DNA from: Methanobacterium sp. Maddingley MBC34
GTDB lineage: Archaea > Methanobacteriota > Methanobacteria > Methanobacteriales > Methanobacteriaceae
Assembly: GCA_000309865.1 (NCBI GenBank)
Contig: AMGN01000046.1
Coordinates: 1-38,365, forward strand
Reading direction: 5' to 3'
DNA: 38,365 bases
Each line of letters begins with the position of its first letter. Position 1 is the first letter of the stretch. A program made the position numbers and the translations under genes. A model generated the notes under the pieces. It searched no databases and was not told where the DNA came from. It saw only the letters and a list, made by a program, of their open reading frames with translations. This document shows, piece after piece, positions 27,185-35,909 of the stretch.

Positions 27185-29914
27185 TTATGATAGATATTCA
27201 TCTTCATTGAAGGTGATGATTACGTGAGTTCCACCTTCCCTCTTAACCAGGATCTTTCCATCGATCTGTCCTATGAGATTTTTAACCAGTTGCAGTCCCA
27301 GAGTATCAGTTTGCTGAACATCCAGATCAGGGGGCAGTCCGATCCCATCATCATCAACCCTCATCACATAGTTTTCTGCTTCTTTGAAAAATTTAATGGT
27401 GATGATTCCATATTCTCCATTAGGGAAAGCATATTTCATGGAGTTGGTTAAAAGCTCATTCAATATAAGACCCAATGGAATGGCAGTGTTAATATCCAGG
27501 TTCAAATCTTCTAATTCCATTACCAACTCCACACGTTCAGGGTAACTTAAAAAGGAATTAAAAAGGTCCCGGGCCAGGTGTCGGATGTAATCTCCAAAGT
27601 TAATCTTTTTAAAATTATCAGATCGATACAGTTTTTCGTGGATAAGTGCCATGGACTTAGCCCTGGTTTGAATTTGGTGGAAAATCTCTTTGGCCTTTTC
27701 ATCTTCAATATCAGCCGAGGTAAGGTTAAGTAAACTGGCCATTATCATCAGATTGTTTTTGGTGCGGTGATGAATTTCGCGGACCAGCATTTCCTTATCA
27801 TTTAAAGCTTTTTTTAATTTTTCTTCGGCTCGTTTTCGCAGCAGTGCTTCAACAATGGTAGTGGAAATGCTTCTCATAGCTTTACTATCCGAAAAATCAT
27901 AGGCAGATTCTTTGTTACCCAGTCCGATAAAACCTATTAATTCACCATTCCTTAATAGGGGAGCCATAAGAATGTTCTTAAGGAAGGGATGATCTCCAGG
28001 TAAAAAATCAAGATCAAGGTTGGAGACATTGTTATAGATGATGGGATGTTTTGTAGTTTTCAGTTGATCTAAAATATCATTGATCTTGAGGTTTTTAATC
28101 ATAGGATTTAAATCAATTTTTTCCCAATGAAAATTCTCTAGAAGTGATTCACTAATGGCCAGGGTTTTAAACTCATTTTCTGAGTTAATTTCACATATAA
28201 ACCCAAATTCACTATTAGTAATATTTTCACAGACAGTAAGGCAAATTTTCCTTAGATCTTCTTCAGTTTCTGATATAATGGCCTCGGTTAAGATAGTTCC
28301 CATTGCTTTATGGATTTCATTTTGTCTGCTTAAAAGTAGTTCGTATTCTTTCCTCTCGGTCATATCTCTGGCCACGCCAAGAACCTTTTCCACACTTCCA
28401 TCAGGGTTTTTAAGAGGAATTAGGATGGTGTCCAGCCACATTGAGTCAGGGGACATGGTCAACAGGTTCTCGCCCCTCACAGTATCTTGGATCTGGAATA
28501 CTCTTTGAAGGTATTTACCCTGCAATTCATTGGTTTTTCGGGGGAATAATTCGCATCTAGGTTTACCAAGCGCATCAGAAGGGTTGAGTTTCCATTTACG
28601 TGCTGCATATTCATTGATGTATTCTAAGTTGTCTTCACGGTTGATGATAAATATAAAATCTTCCACAGCCTCAGCAAGGGTCCTGTACCTGTTTTCGCTT
28701 TCTGTAATTTTTGCCATTGCCTGGTTACGTTCAGTCACATCTAAAATTGAAGCTAATGTTCTCTTTGTTCCGGGTATGAGGCAAATATTGGCGAAAATAT
28801 CTTTAATTTCACCATATTTATCAATAATACTGAATTCATAATTACTTGGAGCAGATGTTGAATTACTGTACCTTAACCTGTGATATTCCTCCATCTGAGG
28901 CTGATATTCTGGCGTGACAAAGTCCTTCCATGTTTTTTTGCCCATGACCTCAAGGGGATGGTATCCGAATATATTTTCTGTTTCAGAGTTGGCCAGGGAT
29001 ATGGTACTGTCTTCTTCAACAATAATGGTGGCTGTTCCACTATGTTCAAAGATGGTTTTATAATAGGCAACCGATTCACGTAGTGATTCTTTAGTTTTTT
29101 TAAGGTTGGTGAGATCAGTGAAACTCCATACCCTTCCAGTTACATTATTCCCTATTAGTTGTGGCTGTGAATAGCGCTGGTATACCCGTCCATCCTTAAA
29201 TTCTAACGTATCGGTACTGATTTCTTTGGGGTTCTGATAGAGTTCCTCTGTTTTGGTTCGAAACTTGGAAGGATCTTTCAATTCACTCATCATATGATCC
29301 AGAAGTTCTGTATCATACCCTGGATTAAGCATTGATGGGGGAATATTCCACATCTCCATGAATTTCTTATTATAACTGGTTATTATTCTCTGGTTATTAA
29401 CCACCAGTATTCCGTTGGCAACAGATTCCATGGTAGCTTTTTGAAGAGAAAGAGATTCCTGGAGCGAATCCTCCATTATTTTAAGATCATTAATGTCTGT
29501 TGCAAAGATGGAGATGGCTATTATTTCATCTTCTGATTTAACTGGAGAAATATATACTTTAATATATCTAACTTCATCTCCATTATCTAAAAAGAATGAT
29601 TTAAAAGGCCTATTAGTTTTTTTATTGAAAATAGTATTGATAGAACTGGTGTATTTATGATACTCTTGAGAAGGTATGATTGCAAGTTGTGATAGTAGCT
29701 TGGGTACTTTTTTATAATCACTACTTGAATTAAGGTCAGCTACTGAATGGTTTACCTCTAATATTTCACCATCTAAACCTAGCAGGATGATGTAGTTGGG
29801 TGAAATTTCGAATATTTCTTCCTTAAAGGCAATTTCCTTTTTTAACTTCGATATTTCCTTTTTTAAAAGATTAACCTGGTTTAAATCATTTGAACCCACA
29901 TTATTTTTTGTCAT
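27185..29914 (-). CDS. Soluble multi-PAS/GAF sensor histidine kinase (HisKA_2 type)
   Basis: 909 aa with no transmembrane segment, so a cytosolic sensor. After a short coiled coil (residues 10-30) there are about four PAS domains: roughly 35-150, 155-275, 285-400 and 410-525. The stretch VLGVARDMTERKEYE marks the end of the last. A GAF domain follows (about 540-690). The kinase core has EIHHRTKNNL with the phospho-acceptor His716, and a HATPase domain with NELLTNSMKYAF (N box) and DDGIGLPPD (G1). These are the HisKA_2 class that often pairs with stand-alone receivers. AGGGGAT precedes the ATG. The receiver gene lies 240 bases upstream on the same strand. Signal unknown; PAS/GAF domains suggest redox or small-molecule sensing. 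Confidence 0.92.
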   Translation of the reverse strand: MTKNNVGSNDLNQVNLLKKEISKLKKEIAFKEEIFEISPNYIILLGLDGEILEVNHSVADLNSSSDYKKVPKLLSQLAIIPSQEYHKYTSSINTIFNKKTNRPFKSFFLDNGDEVRYIKVYISPVKSEDEIIAISIFATDINDLKIMEDSLQESLSLQKATMESVANGILVVNNQRIITSYNKKFMEMWNIPPSMLNPGYDTELLDHMMSELKDPSKFRTKTEELYQNPKEISTDTLEFKDGRVYQRYSQPQLIGNNVTGRVWSFTDLTNLKKTKESLRESVAYYKTIFEHSGTATIIVEEDSTISLANSETENIFGYHPLEVMGKKTWKDFVTPEYQPQMEEYHRLRYSNSTSAPSNYEFSIIDKYGEIKDIFANICLIPGTKRTLASILDVTERNQAMAKITESENRYRTLAEAVEDFIFIINREDNLEYINEYAARKWKLNPSDALGKPRCELFPRKTNELQGKYLQRVFQIQDTVRGENLLTMSPDSMWLDTILIPLKNPDGSVEKVLGVARDMTERKEYELLLSRQNEIHKAMGTILTEAIISETEEDLRKICLTVCENITNSEFGFICEINSENEFKTLAISESLLENFHWEKIDLNPMIKNLKINDILDQLKTTKHPIIYNNVSNLDLDFLPGDHPFLKNILMAPLLRNGELIGFIGLGNKESAYDFSDSKAMRSISTTIVEALLRKRAEEKLKKALNDKEMLVREIHHRTKNNLMIMASLLNLTSADIEDEKAKEIFHQIQTRAKSMALIHEKLYRSDNFKKINFGDYIRHLARDLFNSFLSYPERVELVMELEDLNLDINTAIPLGLILNELLTNSMKYAFPNGEYGIITIKFFKEAENYVMRVDDDGIGLPPDLDVQQTDTLGLQLVKNLIGQIDGKILVKREGGTHVIITFNEDEYLS

Positions 29915-30154
29915 TAATTATCCCCTTTAGACTTAATACGTGCTACTGGGATACTTGCCAATAATGTTTTCCAAAAATTTTTAATAAATACCGCCATTTA
30001 TTATTCATTGAGATATGTTCATATTGAAATATGTTTATGCATTGATTCACAACACCATCAATATTTCTGTGAGATGAGTCACATGAAACAGATAAAATTG
30101 TGAAAATGAGAAAAAGATGTTATTTCATTTTATAATAATTCTAAAATAGATTTA

Positions 30155-31033
30155 TTAGGGGATAATGTTGTCCATATCATAATCAAACTTGCACACCGAT
30201 TGCAGAATACCGGTAGTGGGTTCTTCTTTAACACTTCCTGGTAAATTGGTCCAGGAATAGGTTAGCTGCATAATACTCTGACAGATGAGACATAAAAAAA
30301 TATCTTTAGGCCGACCTGGGGACCATGAACATTTTTTAACAGTCATTGCACCCCAGGTTCCTTTAGAACGTGTTAAAACCTTAAAACCCAGGTTTTCATA
30401 TAAGTGTGCAATCCAGGAGAGATAAACTTTCATTTTATCCTCGTCACTAAGATTATCATAGGGTTCCTGGCTGTTCTCTTTAGCATACTGGTGAAACAGT
30501 GGTTTCATATTCTGCTCGAAAAGCCGCATGAAACGGGAGAGAAACACACTTCTCTCGGAAATAGGCATGTTGGTTATTAGTTCTGGAAGAACACTGCGCA
30601 TGAATATTTGAACATCTTTCAAACCTGCCTTTTTCTCATCTTCCAATTCCTTTTGTCTAGTTTCATGATTTTTCAATGCTAATTGAACATTATTACGTAA
30701 TTCTGCTTCTTCAATGGGTTTGATTAGATACGCATTGGCTTTAGTGTCAATCATCCGGTTAAATGTTTCCACATCATCCAGAGCAGTTAAATAGATTAAA
30801 GGAACATCCATGAAACTTTTGATAATGGTGGCAGCATCTATACCATCCATTTCTCCCTTTAATGTAATATCCATAAGAATTAAATCAGGTTTAATGGAGA
30901 ATGCTTCCTGTATTGCTTCATTCCCTGTTTTTACAGTGGAAGGGACATGGTATCCAAGGGATTCTAAACATTCCTGGATCTCAATGGCACTGATTCCTTC
31001 GTCTTCCACTACTAAAATTGTCTCCCCAGCCAT
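30155..31033 (-). CDS. Response regulator with a methanogen-type output domain
   Basis: 292 aa. The receiver domain (residues 5-120) has the acidic pocket at Glu10-Asp11, phospho-acceptor Asp55 in LILMDITL, Thr83 and Lys105. A helical linker leads into a C-terminal domain (about 145-280) with LPELITNMPISERSVFLSRF and four cysteines in KKCSWSPG, FLCLICQ and SVCKF. This matches the methanogen output domain class (MOD1) found only in such archaeal receivers; the cysteines suggest a bound metal. It is not a known DNA-binding helix-turn-helix. It precedes the large histidine kinase on the same strand, so the two probably form a two-component pair. GTGAT precedes the ATG. Confidence 0.85.
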   Translation of the reverse strand: MAGETILVVEDEGISAIEIQECLESLGYHVPSTVKTGNEAIQEAFSIKPDLILMDITLKGEMDGIDAATIIKSFMDVPLIYLTALDDVETFNRMIDTKANAYLIKPIEEAELRNNVQLALKNHETRQKELEDEKKAGLKDVQIFMRSVLPELITNMPISERSVFLSRFMRLFEQNMKPLFHQYAKENSQEPYDNLSDEDKMKVYLSWIAHLYENLGFKVLTRSKGTWGAMTVKKCSWSPGRPKDIFLCLICQSIMQLTYSWTNLPGSVKEEPTTGILQSVCKFDYDMDNIIP

Positions 31034-31173
31034 TTTATCACATGAACCCTGATTTTACACATTCAAAACTTCCAATATATGGAATATAGTATATTTTAAC
31101 ATATAAATCTATTAGGTACTATTACTAACCACAATTTTTATAACCCTTTTTTTTACTATAATGATTATTAATT

Positions 31174-31266
31174 ATGGATTCCACACTATATGAGTTTGTT
31201 TGGTCTCAACTGGCAAAATTTGGGTCTAAATTTGGAAAAAATATTTTTAAGCTGAGATTAATCTAA
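31174..31266 (+). CDS. Possible 30-codon ORF before the small exported protein
   Basis: An open frame of 30 codons ends TAA two bases before the ATG at 31269. Its peptide (MDSTLYEFVWSQLAKFG...) is an unremarkable amphipathic sequence. No ribosome binding site is seen. The near-adjacent stop and start would allow translational coupling, but chance is a fair alternative. Confidence 0.2.
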   Translation: MDSTLYEFVWSQLAKFGSKFGKNIFKLRLI

Positions 31267-31268
31267 TC

Positions 31269-31655
31269 ATGTCAATTGTAGGAGGTGATAACGGCTGGAA
31301 AAAGACAGCATTAATAACCGTTTTTGTAGTTCTCCTTTGGGTCCTGCCAATTTATGCTATGGATTCAGGCAACACAACAAGTAATCAAAGTGTTAACTCA
31401 ACCGAGCATTTAAACCACGCATCAAATGGTTCTAGTGGAGATGATATGCAAAGTCAAATAATGACTCTAAAAAGCACACCTTCCGGGAGATATAAGGATG
31501 TACAGGATTTACACCTAAAAATACTGCAAATACTGGAAGGAATACATTTGTTACGTCAGGAAAACGCTACTGCGCGTTCCATCAAATATTATGGTGAATT
31601 GGAAACCCGGTCTGCAGAGCTTGAAAGTTTGATGCGCAGTATTATTAGAGGGTGA
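31269..31655 (+). CDS. Small exported or membrane-anchored hypothetical protein
   Basis: 128 aa. An N-terminal hydrophobic helix (ALITVFVVLLWVLPIYAM, about residues 14-32) acts as signal peptide or anchor. It is followed by an Asn/Ser/Thr-rich linker with several N-x-S/T sequons and a C-terminal helical, probably coiled-coil, segment (YKDVQDLHLKILQILEGI and on). No family recognised. A perfect AGGAGGTGAT lies inside the frame at 31280-31289, with no start codon at the normal spacing behind it, which makes the true start uncertain. A hairpin terminator overlaps the stop. Confidence 0.65.
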   Translation: MSIVGGDNGWKKTALITVFVVLLWVLPIYAMDSGNTTSNQSVNSTEHLNHASNGSSGDDMQSQIMTLKSTPSGRYKDVQDLHLKILQILEGIHLLRQENATARSIKYYGELETRSAELESLMRSIIRG

Positions 31656-31680
31656 GAGGGTTTATAATCCCTCTTTATTA
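31655..31680 (+). terminator. Hairpin terminator between convergent genes
   Basis: AGAGGG (31655-31660) pairs with CCCTCT (31669-31674) around an eight-base loop, followed by TTATTAAA. It begins in the stop codon of the small exported protein. Confidence 0.6.
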
Positions 31681-31755
31681 AACTTTTTTTAAAGAGAATA
31701 ATCTTTTTAGTAAATATTAAAGTGTTTTTCCTAATTAAACAATTAAATGAGTTAA

Positions 31756-32185
31756 TTAGTTAAACAAATCACTTTCCTTTAATTTTTCTTCCATGTTTTC
31801 GGTTGTTTTTGATAATTTTTCCTTAACCAGTAATGTTAAGGCTACTGTCAGGAGGGGGAATAAGGTTAAAACTCCAATAGAGTACCAGAAATTTGTCCAT
31901 AGAACTCCTGCAACTATTTCGCGAATAGCAGAGATAGCATAGATGAAGGGTAGGTATGGATTTATATACTGGAAAAGCGGTGTTAAAACCGGTGCAGGGT
32001 AAGTACCTCCGCTTCCTGTACCTGTAAAACCAGGATAGGAACTGCCAGAAATTTCCTGATTTCGCCAAAAGCTGATGATAATGAGTATACAATGGTCATA
32101 AAGCACAATACTACGTATATACTGCACAGTACCATCATCTTAAAATTACTGTTGTTATTGTTTTTAATATCCGATTCCACATTCA
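31756..32185 (-). pseudogene. Frameshifted, 5'-truncated YhgE/Pip-family membrane protein
   Basis: The C-terminal 140 or so residues of a YhgE/Pip-type membrane protein are visible in two frames. The upstream frame encodes FMTIVYSLSSAFGEIRKFLA and then VLQV; just after, the neighbouring frame encodes TGSGGTYPAPVLTPLFQ and PYLPFIYAISAIREIVAG, the conserved C-terminal motifs. The join lies near 32015-32024, where a one-base loss in CAGGTACAGG would explain it. The several hundred N-terminal residues of an intact protein are absent, and the upstream space is taken by nudC 75 bases away. So this is a decayed remnant of a surface or export-associated protein. Confidence 0.8.
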
Positions 32186-32260
32186 CTATAATGATTAAAA
32201 CCGTATTAGCTTTGGTAATGTCACTTTCAATTAATGAGGGTCTTTTAATAAAAAAGAAAA

Positions 32261-33124
32261 TCAGCGAGGGTTATTTTGGTCTTCCATTCCGTAATTTTCA
32301 AGATACCACTCAATAAGCTCTCCAGCAATGCTCATTTTAGATGGTATTCTGGGAAGCTCATCTGCACTGAACCACTGGGCATCTATTATTTCTTTCCCAT
32401 CTACCTGTATATCACCACTTTCATATTCTGCAGTAAAGGCAATCATCAGGGAATTGGGGTAAGGCCAGGGTTGGCTTGCGAAATATTCAATATTCTTTAC
32501 CTTTAAACCAACTTCTTCCATGGTCTCCCGTTGGACAGTTTCGGTTAAGGTCTCACCAGGCTCCACAAACCCTGCAATGAGTCCGTACATATTCCCAGGG
32601 GTGCGGGTGTGCAGGGCCATGAGTAGTTTACCATCCTTAATTATGGCAGTAATGACTGCAGGTGATAGGCGAGTGAAACTGATAAAACCACATTCCGGGC
32701 ATATCTTGGCCATTTCATCATCTTTGGTCACAGTGGGCGTGCCGCATTGACCGCAAAACCTATGAGTCCTGTCCCAGTTGGCAATTTGGGAGGCCCGTCC
32801 AGCCAGAAGATAAACATCTTCATCTATCAATTCATACAGTGAACGCAAATCCTTGAAAACCATTCCCTCCGGGGGATATGTTTCATTTTCAAGTTCTCCT
32901 GAGTAACAGGGATGACCATTGAATTTACCTAGGTAATGGATCCTTTCTGGTGAAATGTTAAGTTTTTCTAATTTTTTTGAAAAAGGAATCTTTACTTGGT
33001 TATCACTGCGAAGTTCTACCAGCATTTTATGGGAATTAAAAAGAAACCAGTAAGCATCTTGATTATTTTCTTTGTTGGGTGTGGATTCTGGTATATATCG
33101 TTTATAAATACTTTCCCTCAGCAT
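32261..33124 (-). CDS. nudC: NADH pyrophosphatase (Nudix, NudC type)
   Basis: 287 aa. NudC hydrolyses NAD(H) to NMN(H) and AMP, and in bacteria also decaps NAD-capped RNA. A zinc site is formed by CGQCG and CPECG (residues about 120-145). The Nudix box GFVEPGETLTETVQRETMEE has the full GX5EX7REUXEEXGU pattern. SQPWPYPNSLM, the NADH-specific motif, follows about 16 residues later. I use ATG 33124; a TTG two codons earlier is less likely. No clear Shine-Dalgarno site is seen and TATA-like sequence lies close upstream, so the start is not certain. The YhgE/Pip remnant follows on the same strand. Confidence 0.93.
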   Translation of the reverse strand: MLRESIYKRYIPESTPNKENNQDAYWFLFNSHKMLVELRSDNQVKIPFSKKLEKLNISPERIHYLGKFNGHPCYSGELENETYPPEGMVFKDLRSLYELIDEDVYLLAGRASQIANWDRTHRFCGQCGTPTVTKDDEMAKICPECGFISFTRLSPAVITAIIKDGKLLMALHTRTPGNMYGLIAGFVEPGETLTETVQRETMEEVGLKVKNIEYFASQPWPYPNSLMIAFTAEYESGDIQVDGKEIIDAQWFSADELPRIPSKMSIAGELIEWYLENYGMEDQNNPR

Positions 33125-33244
33125 AAACAATGATTATATACTCTAGAATAAATAATTTTACTGATTTTTTAATAAGTTTAATAAGTTCATTTTTCCCATA
33201 ATTTTATTTTATTCCCTATTTTTAAGGAAACCATATTTTTAAGC

Positions 33245-33301
33245 AATAAATCTGTTAACCTTAAATAAATCTGTTAACCTTAAATAAATCTGTTAACATT
33301 A
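33245..33301. repeat. Three tandem copies of a 19-bp unit with GTTAAC
   Basis: AATAAATCTGTTAACCTTA occurs at 33245-33263 and 33264-33282 exactly, and at 33283-33301 with one substitution; a degenerate fourth follows. The units contain the palindrome GTTAAC. They lie 120-180 bases upstream of nudC. Confidence 0.75.
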
Positions 33302-33714
33302 GGAAATTAATCTGTTATATTGATATAACAAATAATGTTTCATGAAAAATATTAATAATAATCATGAAAATCCATATTAAATCTAAAATATTTCATAAAT
33401 TTCTAATTAACAGATTTAAACGCTTTAAATTTAAATTATAAACCTAAAATGAGGTTATGTTAGTACCAAAAGCTGGTAATGTTAACTTAGTTCCAGTACT
33501 TTAACTAGTTTTGAGTAAAAGAAGAAGGGATAGTGAAGCGCCCATAATAAACGCCCATAATGATTATTATTTTATGAATTTAACCATGGTTCACGCATTT
33601 TTTTGTAAATTAATCATCAACTGGTCTCTTCCAATTAATGTCCATAATAAAACTTCTAAATAGTCTTTATTTAAAAAAATAAGCTTAAATATCGCTTATA
33701 AAAAAAAAATAAAC

Positions 33715-33729
33715 CGAAATCTTTAAATA
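33715..33729 (+). promoter_or_regulatory. BRE/TATA promoter for the PG-binding secreted protein
   Basis: CGAAAT followed directly by CTTTAAATA is a near-consensus archaeal BRE plus TATA box. Transcription should begin near 33752, giving a leader of about 50 bases. Confidence 0.65.
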
Positions 33730-33760
33730 AGATGGTCAATGAAAGGTGTGTGTTAACCAG

Positions 33761-33789
33761 TCTCAAATCACTTATTTTAAGATTTGGGA
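33761..33789 (+). promoter_or_regulatory. Leader hairpin next to the ribosome binding site
   Basis: TCTCAAATC (33761-33769) can pair with GATTTGGGA (33781-33789) over nine positions with one G-U pair and an 11-base loop. It ends one base before the AAGGAGG site at 33791-33797, so it could control translation. Confidence 0.5.
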
Positions 33790-33804
33790 CAAGGAGGCGA
33801 TATA

Positions 33805-34623
33805 ATTAGGCGAAAATTCACACAGGCAATAATGATTGTTATGTGTGCACTTTTTGTAGCAATCCCTGCTGTGGGAGCTGCAGAAAGTACAGATAGTGGA
33901 AGTACGATGGTGACTAATGCCAGCACAGATCAAAATTTAACAGTAGGAATGACTGGAGATAACGTTACCCAAGTACAGAAATGGCTTAAAAACCAGGGAT
34001 TCTACACTGGTGCCATTGATGGTGAGTTTGGTAACTATACTGAACAAGCTGTTAAAAATTTCCAGGGATATGTTGGGATAAAACAAGACGGTATTGTTGG
34101 AAATATCTCTCTTCGCTACATGAAGGCTTTGTCCACTGGAAAACTTAAAATTGGAGACAATGATGAGAACTCCGACTCTACAAGTACTGAAACTAGTTAT
34201 AACTCAAACAAAACAGTGCATAATGGAAACAAATCATATTCCAGTAGCAATAATAGTTCCAGTAGTTTAAGTAGCTCTGGCAGTACAAGTAGCTCCAGTA
34301 GTTCCAGTAGCTCTGGTAGTTCTTACTCCAGCAGTTCTTATTCCACTGGTTACACTTCCGGTACTGATGGTTGGAGTAGTGGAAAAGGAACTGGTGATTG
34401 TTGGGAAAACAGTAACATCCTGTATAATCAATTAATATCCACAGGTTACACTGCAAGAATAATCCAGTACTCAAACAGTTATTCTGCAAACCACCGTTCC
34501 GTTGAAATATGGGATGGTAGTAGCTGGGTTGACTATGACTACAAAGGTAATGGTTACTCAAACCGGTACTATGCCACCAGTCATGATGACTCATCTGTAA
34601 CCGTTATAGCAAGTAATGCCTAA
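33805..34623 (+). CDS. Secreted peptidoglycan-binding-like/transglutaminase-like protein with probable AUU start
   Basis: 272 aa from the proposed start. A signal peptide (RRKFTQAIMIVMCALFVA, then VGAA) precedes a PG-binding-1 domain (about residues 43-105: VTQVQKWLKNQGFYTGAIDG, then AVKNFQ). A Ser/Thr-rich linker (about 115-185) leads to a C-terminal domain with Cys199 in GTGDCWENSN, His230 in SANHRSVEIW and Asp243/Asp245 in WVDYDYKG, a Cys-His-Asp arrangement like transglutaminase-fold peptidases and the C71 pseudomurein endoisopeptidases. A wall-remodelling role is likely. The first canonical codon (TTG 33784) lies upstream of the strong AAGGAGG at 33791-33797; seven bases after that site is ATT, which begins exactly where a signal peptide should. 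AUU initiation is therefore inferred. Confidence 0.8.
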   Translation: MRRKFTQAIMIVMCALFVAIPAVGAAESTDSGSTMVTNASTDQNLTVGMTGDNVTQVQKWLKNQGFYTGAIDGEFGNYTEQAVKNFQGYVGIKQDGIVGNISLRYMKALSTGKLKIGDNDENSDSTSTETSYNSNKTVHNGNKSYSSSNNSSSSLSSSGSTSSSSSSSSSGSSYSSSSYSTGYTSGTDGWSSGKGTGDCWENSNILYNQLISTGYTARIIQYSNSYSANHRSVEIWDGSSWVDYDYKGNGYSNRYYATSHDDSSVTVIASNA

Positions 34624-34800
34624 TAAAATAGCAATACTTTAAAATCTCTCATCAGCAGTACAATGCCCCTAACTGCTGATTCAATTATTTTTTTAAAAAG
34701 AATAAAAAAGCAAATTCATAAAAATAAATCCAATAATATATAAAATTTTTAAAAAAATATAGGATGGTGATAATTAAGTTTGCTCTTTCATACAGATGAT

Positions 34801-35850
34801 TTAGTTTACTCTTTCATACAACGTATTCCGTTCCACAGGAATACGGCCAACACCTTCAATGGTGGCATGCATCTGGTCTCTAGATAAATACTCCCCGTGG
34901 GATGAACCAGCTGCAATGGAGATCAGATCTTCCATCATTGTACCACCCAGATCGTTGGCACCACAACAGAGGGCCATTTGAGCCATTCTGGTCCCAATTT
35001 TAATCCAGGATGCCTGAATATTGGGTATATCTCTTCCCAGAATTATTCTGGCTATGGCATGTAATTTAAGGTCATCCAATCCACTGGCACCATTAGATTG
35101 TTCTCCCATTAGGTTGTTTTCTCCCAGGAAGGTCATGGGCACCAGTTCAGTGAAACCACCAGTCTTGCGCTGAATATCCCTGAGAATAAAAAGATGGTCA
35201 ATACGGTCTTCCCAGGTTTCTATACTACCGTACATAATGGTGGATGTGCTGGGAATCCCAATTTGATGAGCTTCAGTTATGATATCCACCCATTCCTGGG
35301 TTGAAACCTTGTTGGGGCAGAGTTTGGCACGGACACTATCCACCAGTATCTCTGCGGAGGCACCAGTTAGGGTGTCAAGTCCAGCATCTTTAAAAGAGGT
35401 TAATGCTTTTTCTGTGGTTACATTGGATGCTTTAGCGGCATGGAATACCTCCACAGGAGATAAGCTGTGAAGTTGGATGTCATAGTTGTCTTTAATTGCC
35501 CTAAAGAGGTCACTGTAAAACTCCACGGTCATATGAGGCATTACACCTCCAAAAAGACAGATTTCACTGGCATTTACATCAACTGCTTCTTTAATGCTTT
35601 CTAAGATTTCTTCAGTGGTCATTTCGTATCCGATGTTATCCCTGAATGAGCAGAATGTACATCCTATAATACAATGATCAGTGATGTCGATGTTACGATT
35701 GGCTACAAAGGTAACTTCTTCTCCCACTATTTCTTGCCGTAATTGGTCAGCAATATCAAATAATTGGAAATGATTGGAGTTTAATAGTTTTATAGCATCT
35801 TCTCTGGTGATCTCTCCATCAAGAGAACGCTGGTAAATGTTTTCCATCAT
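34801..35850 (-). CDS. cofH: FO synthase subunit 2 (radical SAM, CofH)
   Basis: 349 aa radical-SAM enzyme that couples the tyrosine-derived unit to the ribityl-pyrimidine on the way to FO, the deazaflavin core of F420. The cluster motif CIIGCTFCSF (CxxxCxxC) sits near residue 62. The next conserved segments are EICLFGGVMPHM and HSLSPVEV, and the C-terminus ends GRIPVERNTLYERV; length is normal. CofG is not in the window. CofH-like proteins are close to MqnC and MqnE, but methanogens make F420 and not menaquinone. GAGAGGT precedes the ATG. The gene lies 59 bases after the aspartate decarboxylase on the same strand, so they may be co-transcribed. Confidence 0.9.
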   Translation of the reverse strand: MMENIYQRSLDGEITREDAIKLLNSNHFQLFDIADQLRQEIVGEEVTFVANRNIDITDHCIIGCTFCSFRDNIGYEMTTEEILESIKEAVDVNASEICLFGGVMPHMTVEFYSDLFRAIKDNYDIQLHSLSPVEVFHAAKASNVTTEKALTSFKDAGLDTLTGASAEILVDSVRAKLCPNKVSTQEWVDIITEAHQIGIPSTSTIMYGSIETWEDRIDHLFILRDIQRKTGGFTELVPMTFLGENNLMGEQSNGASGLDDLKLHAIARIILGRDIPNIQASWIKIGTRMAQMALCCGANDLGGTMMEDLISIAAGSSHGEYLSRDQMHATIEGVGRIPVERNTLYERVN

Positions 35851-35909
35851 TGTCTTTACCTCTCAAATAAAAAAATATATTCTAATTATTCTAGATGAAT
35901 ATTCATATA

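Larger units (their letters stand above)
33125..33804. other. Long AT-rich intergenic region with tandem repeats and a promoter
   Basis: About 680 bases between divergent genes. It holds a 19-bp tandem repeat (33245-33301), two copies of CGCCCATAAT near 33540-33560, a BRE/TATA promoter (33715-33729) and a leader hairpin (33761-33789). No gene or RNA gene recognised. Confidence 0.6.

Noticed and set aside
32092..32316. Plus-strand ORF over the YhgE/Pip remnant and nudC end
   Set aside because: Antisense to recognisable protein sequence and without a ribosome binding site or plausible product.
33784..33786. TTG as the start of the PG-binding secreted protein
   Set aside because: It lies before the strong AAGGAGG site and would place that site inside the coding region, adding seven residues before the signal peptide.
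34193..34594. Minus-strand ORF opposite the Ser-rich linker
   Set aside because: Its Tyr/Asn/Cys-rich translation is the mirror of the serine-codon repeats on the plus strand.
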